DNA of 64,000 nt from Pterois miles (Eukaryota; Chordata; Actinopteri; Perciformes; Scorpaenidae), in the NCBI GenBank assembly GCA_947000775.1, contig CAMQGK010000637.1, positions 19,863,001 through 19,927,000 of the forward strand. Reading direction: 5' to 3'. Positions 48,881-58,324 of the stretch are shown one piece after another. The notes beneath the pieces were generated by a model. The model saw only the letters and a list, made by a program, of their open reading frames with translations, made no database searches and was not told the DNA's origin. A program made the translations under genes and the position numbers. Positions within the stretch are counted from its first letter, which is position 1; the number at the start of each line of letters is the position of its first letter.

Positions 48881-49933
48881 CATGTGTAAGCGTAAGGGGA
48901 GGTAAGATGTGGACAGAAAAGAAAAAGGTGCAGAAGAGAAAGATAAATCAGAAATTACTCAACACAAAGGATCCATTTAATATAACTCATTTCTCAATCC
49001 AACAGACAGAATTATAGAGACGGGATGATGAAAAGTGCTCGTGGAGTGGAGACTCACCTACAAGATTTCAAAATCATTCCTTTTCTCTGATGTATCAATA
49101 TTCATAGAAATGTTCAAACCGGCTTTTGCACATTTGGTCTATATTACTGATTGTATCTGTGTTTGCATGGCACGACGCTGCATAACATTCACTAGCATGA
49201 GTCATGAGATATTTAAGTTCACATGTCTGAGTCCACATCCCAGTGATAAGTCCCCATGAATATATCAAAGAGTAAACAAACACCTGCTTTAAGGAAGAGG
49301 CGGCGTGCATCTGCATCTCGCGGTGGGATCACAACCTTCTAATCTGCTGGAAAGGTTTGTTAGATCAATAAGAAAGGTGGTGTATTTTAATGTTGTGTGT
49401 TTTGCTGTCCTTACAGGTGCACAGGGGATGTTAGAAGTAAGTAACCGGGGAAAAAAGCCTCTAACGCCAGCCCGCATCTTATTTACAGAGAGCCACAAAG
49501 TCAACCCAATACAACAGCTTTGCTCAAACACTGGAATCACTGGGGTCACACACACAGACACACAAGACATGTCTGGCCTCAGTGAATACCCACAGTGCCC
49601 TCTACTGGGGACAGAGAAATGCACCTTTAAACTTCATCTCTGACAAGATTGAAATGCTGAACAGGAGTCCCAGTTTAGGAAACAGGTGTTCACATCAATA
49701 AAAAATGAAATTTTGTTCCTACCTGTAAACCTCAGTCACTCTGGGAAATAGGTGTAGAACTTGACTGGATGGTGAGCCTCTGGAGATCTCTGCAACAGTC
49801 CAAAACACAAATAAAACAAAGGGAATCTACTGTACTTTATTATGTACAGTATATTTATAGAGTGTATTTTTATAACAGCATTCTCAACAGTGTTTACCTT
49901 ATCAGTAAGAAATATTGTTGCAATATTGTTTTA
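47753..49933. other. No gene recognised
   Basis: Unique-looking DNA with the (GT)n tract noted separately. Overlapping 111- and 112-codon frames on opposite strands at 49289-49643 have no motifs. Confidence 0.4.
48846..48877 (+). repeat. (GT)16 microsatellite
   Basis: An uninterrupted 32-base run of GT. Confidence 0.95.
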
Positions 49934-50110
49934 GTATCCGCAAAGCTCGGTTTGTGCAGTCAAGTAAAATGTACCGTGGTTGGACTAAAGCACCATAGAT
50001 ACACACAGCTATCGCAGGGCTCCCATTACTAACTAGTTAATGTGTATTTGCATGAGTCCGTTAAAGCAGTCAATGTTGGGAAATGAACTTTAGCTTGAGC
50101 TGAATGTATG
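49934..50110 (+). repeat. Segmental duplicate A, without MITE
   Basis: GCAAAGCT-GG-TTGTGCAGTC, AAAATGTACCGTGGTTGGAC, ACACACAGCTATCGCAGG, GCATGAGTCCGTTA and CAATGTTGGGAAATGAACTT match 50974-51550 in order and orientation. The site corresponding to the MITE insertion (near 49984-49990, GACTAAAGC) is empty. Confidence 0.75.
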
Positions 50111-50165
50111 GTTTGTAAACAGTTTCTTTAATTGAAGTTGCAGAGCAATTACTGTATCACTGCGT

Positions 50166-50445
50166 GGCTGTGGCTCCGAGATAGAGCAGGTCATTCACCA
50201 AGCGGCGGTGTCGAAGTGTCCTTGAGCAAGATACTTAACCCCAAATTGCTCCCGACGGCTGTGCCATCAGTGTGTGAATGAGTATTTAGATTAGATCCTG
50301 ATGGGCAGGTTGGCACCTTGCATTACAGCCTCTGCCATCAGTGTATGAATGTGTGTGTGTGAATGCTGACATGTAGTGTAAGCACTTTGAGTGGTTGGAA
50401 GACTAGACAGCTGCTGTAGAAAAGCAAATACAGTTGTCATTTATT
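50166..50445 (+). mobile_element. tRNA-derived SINE (plus strand member of an inverted pair)
   Basis: GGCTGTGGCTCCGAGATAGA (box A-like), then TGTCGAAGTGTCCTTGAGCA, AACCCCAAATTGCTCCCGAC, GTGTGAATGAGTATTTAGAT, CTGATGGGCAGGTTGGCACC and GCTGACATGTAGTGTAAGCA, ending in ATTTATTATTAT. Box B is lost by a deletion near 50207. The same body lies at 50620-50875 on the minus strand. Confidence 0.75.
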
Positions 50446-50619
50446 ATTATATATACCGTTACTGTGATCTGAAATTACATATACAGTAATAAAAAAAAAA
50501 ATGGCCATATCTCCCACCCCTGATATCCAGGGCTATTCACACACCTGTGTGCACTTTGCGCTTACCTGATACTATCAGCAAAATGATTACAACAAGCACC
50601 ATGTCGATGTTAAATGGAC

Positions 50620-50875
50620 CTGCATTTACATAGCGCTCTTCCAACCACTCAAAGACCTTTACACTACATGTCAGCATTCACTCATTCACACACATTCATA
50701 CACTGATGGCAGAGGCTGCCATTCAAAGTGCCAACCTGCCCATCATGATCTAATCTAATCTACTAAATACTCATTCACACACCAATCGCTAAGCCTTCGG
50801 AGGCAATTTGGGGTTAAGTATCTTGCTCAAGGACACATCGACATGTGACCGGAGCAGCTGGGAGCCACAGTCACC
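50620..50875 (-). mobile_element. tRNA-derived SINE (minus strand member of an inverted pair)
   Basis: In reverse complement it carries the same landmarks as 50166-50445 (ATGTGTCCTTGAGCAAGATA, GTGTGAATGAGTATTTAG, GATGGGCAGGTTGGCAC, GAATGCTGACATGTAGTGTA) and ends in GCGCTATGTAAATGCAGGTC before CATTTA. The head is degraded. Confidence 0.75.
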
Positions 50876-50973
50876 CAGATGACAACAGTGATGCAAGCAG
50901 TGCTGGTCACTGATTCAGGATTATCATTCCCTGAAGGGAAAACAGTCCTGCAGCTTCACCAATGTCAAACAGT

Positions 50974-51550
50974 AATGTGCAGCAAAGCTTAGTGTGCGCA
51001 GTCTATAAAATGTACCATAGTTGAACTTAAAGGATCAATATGTAATATATTTACTGTAGTAAATCATAAAATGATCATGATATGTCACCAGGGATACTAA
51101 CAGACATACTGGCTGACACAAACCCAGCCTTCTACAGCCCCTGGAAGCAAGCAAACAAACTGGATCAACATTCTACCTGACGTGAAAAGCCTCGGCATAT
51201 CTCTCTGTGGTCTGTGTGCAGCTGGTTATCAAGGCGACGAGTATTTGAGACATAGACAGTGAAGTGATTCCGACTATTGCTGTTGGCCAGAGGCTAACGC
51301 CATAATGCTAACACATGCTAACTGCTATCAGTTACACCGGAGGAGCAGATGAGCCACAGCTCCAACGTTTTGAATTTGGACACAGTACCCATTTTAAAAT
51401 GCTAGCAGTCAGTGCTACACATTGCTCCTATTAGTACTATACACACAGCTACCACAGGACCCCCATTACTACCTCGTTATTGTATATCTGCATGAGTCTG
51501 TTACAGCAGACAATGTTGGGAAATGAACTTCAGCCTGAGCTAAATGTTGG
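50974..51550 (+). repeat. Segmental duplicate A', split by a MITE
   Basis: A second copy of 49934-50110, interrupted after TTGAAC at 51026 and resuming at TTAGTACTATACACACAGCT (51431). Removing the 400-base insert restores alignment with the first copy. Confidence 0.75.
51031..51430. mobile_element. TTAA MITE inserted in duplicate A'
   Basis: TTAA (51027-51030) is followed by AGGATCAATATGTAATATAT. The right end reverse-complements to TAGGAGCAATGTGTAGC and is followed by TTAG (51431-51434), a one-base-decayed TTAA. The 400-base interior has no frame of note. The terminus resembles those at 7.10 and 47.75 kb. Confidence 0.75.
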
Positions 51551-52425
51551 CAAGTTTTGTATAGTGTGGTTACACTTGACTGTTCCAGTTTGCAGCAAAC
51601 CAAACATCTTTTTATTCCAAAACATTGTCAGAGTGGTGAGGCACTTTTATAGTCACAGTATGGTTATATTCAATATGGCAAGGAGTTGAAAAGACTGGTT
51701 TCTGTTTGTTGTGAACTTATTTTGAACATAATGGAATATCCAACAAAATAAGCAGCGACAAACACTGCTGCTGGTAGGCAATGGCACAAAACGTTTTCTG
51801 CCTGCGCAATGTGTGGTCCATTCTAGTTGAGTAACCAGCTCACTCAGTGGACGGAAAGCTGATGTGTTAGTGAACATAACTATACTTTGACAAGACATCA
51901 ATATACATAAGTCTATTTTAATGCAGGAGCTGTCTGACAGCTGCTGCTAGCGCAGCAGAAGCAAACACCCCCCAGGACAGGGTGTTCCTCAGACACTTTA
52001 ATCTTAGATGTACAGAATGTGCAAAATTATGATCTTATGGAAATGATGCAAATAATCACACTGCCATCCTCCATTATGTGTATGTGACAGCCCTGCATTA
52101 TGCAATGCGATGCATAGTGCTCTGTCCACCCACCACTCTTGCATTCAGAATGCAGAGTGATGGTGTGCATGTCTAATAAATATTACAGGAGGATACATTT
52201 GGACCATCTACCCCACTGCATAAATCAAGAAGCAGTCCAGCCCCACATTATCAAGGCTTCACTTAGCTGCACGGCTGCTTGGCCCTTCTGCTCTCCAGCA
52301 ACTGTCAGTGGTTACGCTTAGGAATCGGCCTGACTATACTTCCGTGATTGTCTACCCTTTCTACGGGCTGGGGTTTACACAACAATACATAAAGTTCACA
52401 GTAGTCTGTTTACATTTTGATTTGG
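51551..52425. other. No gene recognised
   Basis: Unique-looking, no supported feature. Confidence 0.4.
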
Positions 52426-53140
52426 TTAAAGCAGAAGTAGTTGGAATTGGAGCAAATATGATTTTAAAAAACCGAGTTTCATAAAATGGTTACTATATTC
52501 TGACAGTACTGCAAGAGACAAAAAAAACATGCGCCTTTGTGTCCTCCATTGCTCCAAATGGCATCTGCAAGATTTCACAGACCAGCGGAAAACAGCCAGT
52601 CAGAGCCGACATGGCGTCTGCTGTCTCTGAGCAGCTGTCAATCACTCATGAACGTCAATCAAACGGTCAAACTAGGCAGCACTGATCAAATATGAATTTG
52701 ATTTCTCACCTCAAATGTTTTCATAATAATCTTGCAGTGTACTGTTTGAGATCAGGTAAGGAAATACCAAGCACCACCCCCCAGCCAGAGCAAACTTTCT
52801 CATTTTACAGCTAAACAGTAACTACAAGATGTTTCCAAATTTGAGAACCACACATTTGAGGTCTGGTTTGAGTGTTTGGTCGGAGTTTGAAAGTGACTGG
52901 CAGCTAACTCTGTTGAATGAACAGCCAATAGGAACACTCTCTCTCTCCCTGAAATGACCTGTGATTGGTCAAAATCTCCCATCACGGGCTAGATTATTTA
53001 AAGCCTGAAAACAGAGCCATGAGGAGGGTCAGAGGTCTAGTTTTCTCTCAGAGCACTTGAATTACAATATGCTGAAACGTTATTATGGATTTTCTTTGCC
53101 TAATGATGCCCAAAACATTCTGCCTACTGCAGATTCAAAT
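52426..53140 (-). mobile_element. Fold-back TTAA-flanked element, copy 2 (inverted)
   Basis: It begins TTAA (52426-52429) AGCAGAAGTAGTTGGAATTG and ends near TGCCTACTGCAGATTCAAAT, where the outer TTAA has decayed to TCAA. The whole length is the reverse complement of 26224-27022, with the same internal palindrome (GATCAAATATGAAT and its mirror). A deletion near the middle shortens it by about 80 bases. Confidence 0.75.
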
Positions 53141-53767
53141 CAAGTACATAGGAGCAGGTTAATGACTCGAGAAGGATAACTATGGGTATATGGTCTGGAA
53201 GTCTTTCCCTTAGTGACGACTTACCCAACCCCATTATTTTATACACTTCATCAAAACAGCAGTTTTCAACATAATAAAAAAGAATTGCGACAAATTATGT
53301 ACGTTGACCTCTCCCAGTCAGGCAATGACATGCCGGACAAAAAATTAACAGCAGCAAATGAGTAAAATGTTTTTCCCAAAATTATTTACATGAAGGACCC
53401 CTAAACTGTCACAATTGGACCAGGATCCTCCATCTGATGAGATCTGTCCCAGGGTGCTCCATCTGATATGATGTTTGCTTTTAGATGTTTACATGATTAC
53501 AGAAAACGTTTGAAACCCATCATCTAAATAGTCATAAATTAACTGTGCTACTGATGGGTAGACTTGTAGTGAAAATAAATTATTCCCCTTTTTGCTGGGG
53601 ACCCCTGGAACCTTGAGGGTCCCCTGACCCCACTTTAAAAACCACTGTGTTGACTGCCAGTACATACAGCCCACCTTTTTAAAGACGTAAGCCTAACGAT
53701 GCAGTAGCCTACACACATATATTGTAAACTACCTAGTCAGCTATAAGTACATTTTGAAATGATTTAC
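53141..53767. other. No gene; probable dispersed repeat at 53.5-53.7 kb
   Basis: Minus-strand GTGGGGTCAGGGGACCC then TTCCAGGGGTCCCC, followed by AGCAAAAAGGGGAATAATTT, resembles a common fish dispersed repeat. The 61-codon frame inside it is not a gene. No exon acceptor continuing the 53.77-kb exon was found here. Confidence 0.4.
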
Positions 53768-53846
53768 CTGTGTTTGCATGCCTCCGCGCAGCAGGAAATT
53801 CCCTGCAAGGTCCCAGCTGGCCAGTAAGCTCAATACCACCATGACC
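53768..53846 (-). CDS. Putative coding exon 2 of an unnamed minus-strand gene
   Basis: The minus strand reads ..CTTTTTAATATCAG|GGTCATGG.. at the acceptor and ..CAAACACAG|GTAAATC at the donor: 79 bases, both splice sites good. Joined to the exon at 54211, whose coding part is 11 bases, the phase fits exactly and gives MLSRVMVVLSLLASWDLAGN then FLLRGGMQTQ, open to the donor. The peptide starts with a hydrophobic stretch after a basic residue, so it could be a signal peptide or membrane anchor. I do not recognise the protein and no downstream exon was found between here and 52 kb. An ATG inside this exon could also serve as start. Existence as a spliced exon is likelier than any functional claim. 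Confidence 0.55.
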
Positions 53847-54210
53847 CTGATATTAAAAAGTAATGATATTAATTACATTTATGCTCTACTGCTGTGACAT
53901 TACCGGTTTAACAACACTTAAGTACACTAAACTAGCTAGTTTGGCTTGTTTGATCCACAGTAACAGTAGTCTCTGAGTTATTTTGTACATAGTTGAAGTT
54001 GACTAACGTTAGGTTAGTTAACTTGAACAGACTGTGTGCAGTATTTGCAGCACCTGTGTGCTTGCATGTGGTTGCTTGTAGCCAACATTTAGCGACATAA
54101 ACGTCTCCCCCAGATGCTAAGTTTAGGGAGTTTCCACTGATTATTACATGCTGCCACGAAGGTTTTCTCCACAACCTACTCTGAAAAACAAACCATAAGT
54201 CTGAACTTAC

Positions 54211-54390
54211 CGTGAGAGCATCCTTTATCTGGGTGTGATTAAAATATCCCCACGGAGCGCCTCGTTGCAGTGGTTCAACTTCCTGTGTGGTTACAACGTG
54301 TGATCGTTTACCGCAGCGTCCGTGGCTGGAGTCCCACAGCCGTTAAAGAGGATCAGCGCTGAGCTTCCGCCATTTTGGACTGAAAGCGAA
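54211..54390 (-). CDS. Putative exon 1 (5' UTR plus first codons), minus strand
   Basis: On the minus strand an ATG at 54219-54221 in AAAGGATGC is preceded in frame by TAA two codons upstream, so it is the first possible start. Eleven coding bases later a near-perfect donor CACG|GTAAGTTCAG ends the exon at 54211. The 5' boundary is not visible; I place it near 54390, where the CpG-rich, YY1-site-bearing sequence begins. The intron to the next exon is 364 bases (53847-54210). Only four codons lie here, the last split by the intron, so the evidence rests on splice quality and phase agreement. Confidence 0.5.
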
Positions 54391-54860
54391 ACTTAAGCCA
54401 TCCGCGTCCAAAAGTAATACAAAATAATTTCTATTCTATTGTCATATACTACTAAAATTGTCTGTGATGGGCAATGAAATATAAATACAATAAGCGTTTC
54501 AGTCCAGAATGGCAGCAGCGGCTGTTGTCAAAAACACCGGAGTTTCGTCGTTTTTGCTTCTTTACTTGTTAACGTAAACGCACCGGACTTGCTGTCGTGC
54601 TAACACGGGCTAACTGCCGTCCGTCACACCGGGGACTTAAATGGGCCACGGCCGTTTATTACCTCTGCGGCAACCAGCGGGACAAAACATATATACGGCC
54701 GAAAACGAACTTTTACTGAATTTATTTTCCTTCGCTTGTCTGGGGTTTATGTCGGATCAGCGAATCTGCCATCCGGCCAACCCCCGTGAGGGTCACCGAG
54801 TCACCGGAGGAGGGGCGGAGGAGACACCGCTGCTGAATGTAGAGTTTGTCCCACAGTACC
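54230..54860. promoter_or_regulatory. CpG-rich candidate bidirectional promoter
   Basis: CpG dinucleotides are dense here and sparse on both sides. GCCATTTTGGACTGAAAGCG at 54369-54388 faces its near mirror GCGTTTCAGTCCAGAATGGC at 54494-54513, with 105 bases between them. CGCCATTTTG matches the YY1 consensus, often placed at or just after start sites of housekeeping promoters, and the left copy read on the minus strand also has GGCGGAAG, an ETS-type core. A donor lies 160 bases to the left on the minus strand, and an ATG follows the right site (54509). No TATA box is evident. Confidence 0.55.
54509..54577 (+). CDS. Possible first exon or upstream ORF, plus strand
   Basis: An ATG directly after the right YY1-like site opens MAAAAVVKNTGVSSFLLLYL then LT and TAA at 54575-54577. 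ATGGCAGCAGCGG is a good initiation context. The frame could be a 22-codon upstream ORF, or the exon could leave at TTAAC|GTAAAC just before the stop. A further 75-codon frame at 54641-54868 follows, without a motif. I cannot connect either to the exons at 56.5 kb. Confidence 0.25.
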   Translation: MAAAAVVKNTGVSSFLLLYLLT

Positions 54861-55198
54861 CAAACTAACCACGAGGCGTCAGTGTTATATCATCCTTAAC
54901 CAACATTGACCCAAGTAGTAGTAGTATTTGATTTATTATTAGTAGTAGTAGTATTAGTATTAGTATTATTAATTATCAACAAGAATAAGAATATTTTGCA
55001 TGTTTAGAAAAGTACAAAGTCAAAAAGCCCTACAGCACCACTCTTTTTAAATTGTGGCTGAATAACAGTAGTCTTCAGGGTCTGTGGGAAATAGCATGAC
55101 AGAGAAGTGTTATGTGCAGAGGATTTATTGCCATGCTATGCAGTTAAAAATACTTTTGAACTAGAGACCATCTTGCGATAGGATCACACCATGTATGT
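54861..55198. other. No gene; ATT/AGT trinucleotide tract
   Basis: 54916-54972 is a mixed (AGT)n/(ATT)n tract. A similar tract occurs at 33616-33646. Nothing else recognised. Confidence 0.5.
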
Positions 55199-55640
55199 AC
55201 TATAACAGCTGTGACGCCAAATCAGGCTGGGGTCATAAAATTGGGGGACCAGTGGTCCCTTCCCTGCTTACCCCCTACTTCCGGTGCCCTATTCGAATTT
55301 GGTTTATTTTATAGAATGTAAATGCAATTGAGCTTTTATTGTCATACAGTACATGAATTTGACCTATCTGCTCAGTAGACTAAGAGGTGGACTGACATCT
55401 CTTAGTCCACAGTCCATGCTTGGTTCATGCAGGGATTTGAAGCAGTGACCCTCTGGTTCACAAGCCAAGTCCCTACAGACTGAGCTATGCCAATCTCAAC
55501 TACACACCTGTAAAGTTTTGTGATGCCAAATCGGGACGTAAAGTGGGGCGACCAATGGACCCTTCCCTACTTTCTAACCCCCCTACTTCCACCTTAATTT
55601 TGATCTCAGCTATACACCTATAAAGTTTTGTGACTGCATC
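55199..55640 (+). repeat. Direct repeats flanking an SINE
   Basis: GTGACGCCAAATCAGGCTGG and the following ACCAGTGGTCCCTTCCCTGC at 55210-55270 correspond to GTGATGCCAAATCGGGACGT and ACCAATGGACCCTTCCCTAC at 55520-55570. A third partial copy (ATCTCAGCTATACACCTATAA) starts at 55603. The unit seems to have duplicated together with, or around, the SINE head. Confidence 0.55.
55299..55492 (-). mobile_element. tRNA-derived SINE, same head as at 34.15 kb
   Basis: Read on the minus strand, GGCATAGCTCAGTCTGTAGG, then CTTGGCTTGTGAACCAGAGG and a box-B-like GCTTCAAATCC, matches the 34.15-kb head almost base for base in its tRNA-like portion. The tail differs (GACAATAAAAGCTCAATTGC). It is an inserted, mutated SINE and not a tRNA gene. 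Confidence 0.65.
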
Positions 55641-56507
55641 ATGCCGTTTTGAACTTGTTCATAGTCAGATAAATAAACACATGGAGAAGTAGCCTACCCC
55701 AAACTGCTTCTGTAGTTCCCACAAATCACATACTTTTTCTTTTTACTTACTATTGCAGCTGCCTTTACTCAGATCTGCCTTAAACGTTGACCTTCTTGCT
55801 CATACATCCATTGTGCAGAGGATTGTGGGTCAGAATAGCCAGAATAGCATGCTGGCTTGCATACTGGAGCACGAGACCAGATGTAGTCGTACATCCTTAT
55901 ATTTTTCACATACTACATTTGACATACTATGTATTTGTACATATTAAATCCTTTTCTGGCATAAATAGTATGGTAGTATGGGTACTGGAACACACAGTCG
56001 GTGTCTCTAGCATCACATTTTGCCTGGACGACACATGCAAACGCACAAGGTGAAAACAATACCAGCATCACCATCACTGGTAGGTAGAATATCAAGACAG
56101 TAGGGAGAAGATTTCAGGTTGTGCAGAATTTCGACAAAGGTTTCATAGCTGCTAGGATCAAATGGTCAGATAAAATAGGTTTTAAGTGGCTGCAATACAG
56201 AACCAGAACTTGATATAAGAGTACTGACAGCTTGTCTAATTTTCTGAATTTTGTTGAGGCAAATCCATTGCATGACATAGAGGTTCAGGGGCTACTGTCT
56301 GACTATCAACAGTGGCAAATAAGGCCTGTGCTGCATGTATGATTATTGTTTGTAATGATGCCTTGCATTTTCCAGTTCAAGGGATGAGGGGTGAGTTTGG
56401 TCCCAGCAGTGACCATATCCTTCATCTGGTCAGTGGACTAGAGGGCTAGAGCAGCTAAAATAGAAAATGGATTTTAACTATGATTTTTTTTTTTTCCTGT
56501 ATCTCAG
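55641..56507. other. No supported exon; possible repeat at 55.8-56.0 kb
   Basis: TACTGGAGCACGAGACCAG, CATACTACATTTGACATACT and ATAGTATGGTAGTATGGGTA form a palindrome-rich AT stretch, probably a small DNA-element remnant. Upstream exons of the 56.5-kb gene were sought here and not found. Confidence 0.35.
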
Positions 56508-56686
56508 AGTTTGCTGAAGTGGTTTAAAGCTTTGAGGCAACTGGAAAGCTTCATGTGGAGCTGGAGATCAGGAAATACAAAGAGCTGCTGATGAAATCAG
56601 TCATGGTCAAAGCCGCTCTGGAGTGGAAACTGAAACGTGCCCACAACCAGGTGGATGTGGACGTTAAGAAGCTCTTTGAAACTGAG
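56508..56686 (+). pseudogene. Coding-type exon, charged and helical, with in-frame TAA
   Basis: A 13-base poly-T tract and CCTGTATCTCAG precede the exon, and ACTGAG|GTAGCTAG ends it. In the frame open at its 3' end the translation is FAEVV, then TAA (56525-56527), then SFEATGKLHVELEIRKYKEL and LMKSVMVKAALEWKLKRAHN, and finally QVDVDVKKLFETE. Without the stop it is open throughout, rich in Lys, Glu and Leu and likely helical or coiled-coil. TAA could have arisen from CAA by one transition, so the exon looks like a real gene part that is disabled, or the true start lies after the stop. A +1 frame also reads openly over the first half, so a frameshift is the alternative. I cannot name the family. 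Confidence 0.6.
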
Positions 56687-56916
56687 GTAGCTAGGTTACT
56701 TTATGCCCTTACATTACATTTCTGCAGGGCTAGAGTGTTGGATTCATGATTATTTACCGAAAAACAAGAGAAAGAAATGAAGTAAACCACTTTTTTCTCC
56801 GGGGTAAGAAGTCAGCTGAAACATAATATGGACAAAGCTGATATTGTAGTAGACCAGAATTCAGCTGTCATATCATTTCTGCACTGCATCCCTGCTTGAT
56901 ATGTTCTACTCCATAG

Positions 56917-57150
56917 CTGAAAACTTGTACTCTTCAAGTACAAGTGGGCGATTTGAGTATTTTTAACCCGAGGGCAGGCTCAGACTTTGGCACCCTGTCG
57001 GCTTTCCAGCCTTTGCAGATGTGGCTGATGTGTGGTTTCTGGTCCCACGACTGCAAATCTGCATGTCTGAATGATGGGCAAAAGTCTCCGCTGGCTAATT
57101 TGGATCACAGGGGAGCTGATGTCACTCCGTACAAGAGCAGTAAACTGTAA
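56917..57150 (+). CDS. Putative terminal exon of the same plus-strand gene
   Basis: After a 230-base intron, CTACTCCATAG|CTG begins a 234-base exon that continues the preceding frame exactly (phase 0) for 77 codons: LKTCTLQVQVGDLSIFNPRA then GSDFGTLSAFQPLQMW, a Cys-rich stretch, and a stop TAA at 57148-57150. ATTAAA follows 31 bases later. Agreement of phase, splice sites, stop and poly(A) signal is better than expected by chance, although the C-terminal part is not recognisably a domain. If the TAA at 56525 is real, this exon belongs to a decayed gene or to a shorter protein starting at a Met downstream of that stop. Confidence 0.5.
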   Translation: MKTCTLQVQVGDLSIFNPRAGSDFGTLSAFQPLQMWLMCGFWSHDCKSACLNDGQKSPLANLDHRGADVTPYKSSKL

Positions 57151-57181
57151 TATATGTATTGCCCTCTTGCAAGAAACAAAT

Positions 57182-57187
57182 ATTAAA
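57182..57187 (+). terminator. Candidate poly(A) signal ATTAAA
   Basis: ATTAAA is the commonest variant hexamer. It sits 31 bases after the terminal-exon stop, and a GT-rich stretch (CCTTTGTGATT) follows. Confidence 0.4.
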
Positions 57188-58324
57188 AGTCCTTTGTGAT
57201 TAATTAATGCAATGTTTATTTTCCCACAGGTTGTCAGTCACTGACAAGTTCTTTTTTTAACAGAACAGACAGACAGCGTGATTATGTTCCTAAAAAAACA
57301 TAATAATTGTAGCTTAGACAGCAATAATACCACACAAACTGTGGGTGAAGAATAAAAACACCATCTGATGGCTCATAATCATGAGCCTGATAACCACACT
57401 GAAATGCCATTTCATTTCACTTAATTATTATGTTATACAGTATATTAAATAAGATACATACTATCTGAGATGGCAGTGATTCAGAGGTCTTGAAAATGGA
57501 AACAAAAACCCACATTATATTGTGAAACAGGGACCCACTGGATACAGCTTCCAAGCTTATGAGGTATAAGTGCAGGAAACATAACAATACCTTCTTTAAG
57601 TTGCATAATGTGCTTTTTGACCGCCCATGGGGCACAGAGGGTTGATATCAAATGCATAGCAGCAGCGCCTGCATATAATATTGACTCCTCGAGTGCTTTT
57701 GGACATACTTACAGAAACAAAACAACTCAAACTTCCAACCATTTGAGTGGTCTTTCCAGCTACCTGTCAGACATTAGTCCAAGGATAACTGCTGTTTTGG
57801 CTCTCTAAATATGACTCTCTTCATCTTCCTCTGGTTTACTCTGTTCTCTGCTATTTAAAATTGGACAGGCAGTACACTCCGCTTGCACGAAGATGTTTCC
57901 AGGAGCAGCTATGTTTTTATATTAGGGGAGGGTGGGACTTAACTATACCATATGGGCATTAAACAGCAATATGAGCAGCGCAAAGCTGCAGACTGATGTG
58001 TTGATTTCCAGTATTACATTATTTTAATACACAAAAACATGGAGCTTAGCAGAGTTTTAAATTACTATTGTATGTACTGATATATCATATTACATGAAGA
58101 CTTTGGAATATAACCAAAATACAGACATTAATTCACTCTGGGCTCTGTAGTCCACTAGCAAATATTGATAGGAAACGTGCAGGTCGAGAATATAATGTAT
58201 TTACAGCAATTACAGCACCTGCACCCTCTAATTTAATGTAATATGTTTGATCATAGGTGATGTATTTTCTGATATACCATATGTAATAATGAATATGACA
58301 TAATGTTCAAAAATAATATACAGT
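57188..58324. other. No gene recognised
   Basis: AT-rich, unique-looking DNA. Confidence 0.4.

Noticed and set aside
49417..49436. A 20-base candidate microexon (CCTTACAG|...|GTAAGT)
   Set aside because: Both splice sites are good, but a lone 20-base interval with no neighbouring exon in phase is too weak to report.
49289..49643. Overlapping 111- and 112-codon frames on opposite strands
   Set aside because: Long frames on both strands over the same bases without any motif are expected by chance in a GC-balanced patch.
54641..54868. A 75-codon plus-strand frame in the CpG-rich block
   Set aside because: CpG-rich DNA is depleted of stops. No domain and no phase link to the 56.5-kb exon were found.
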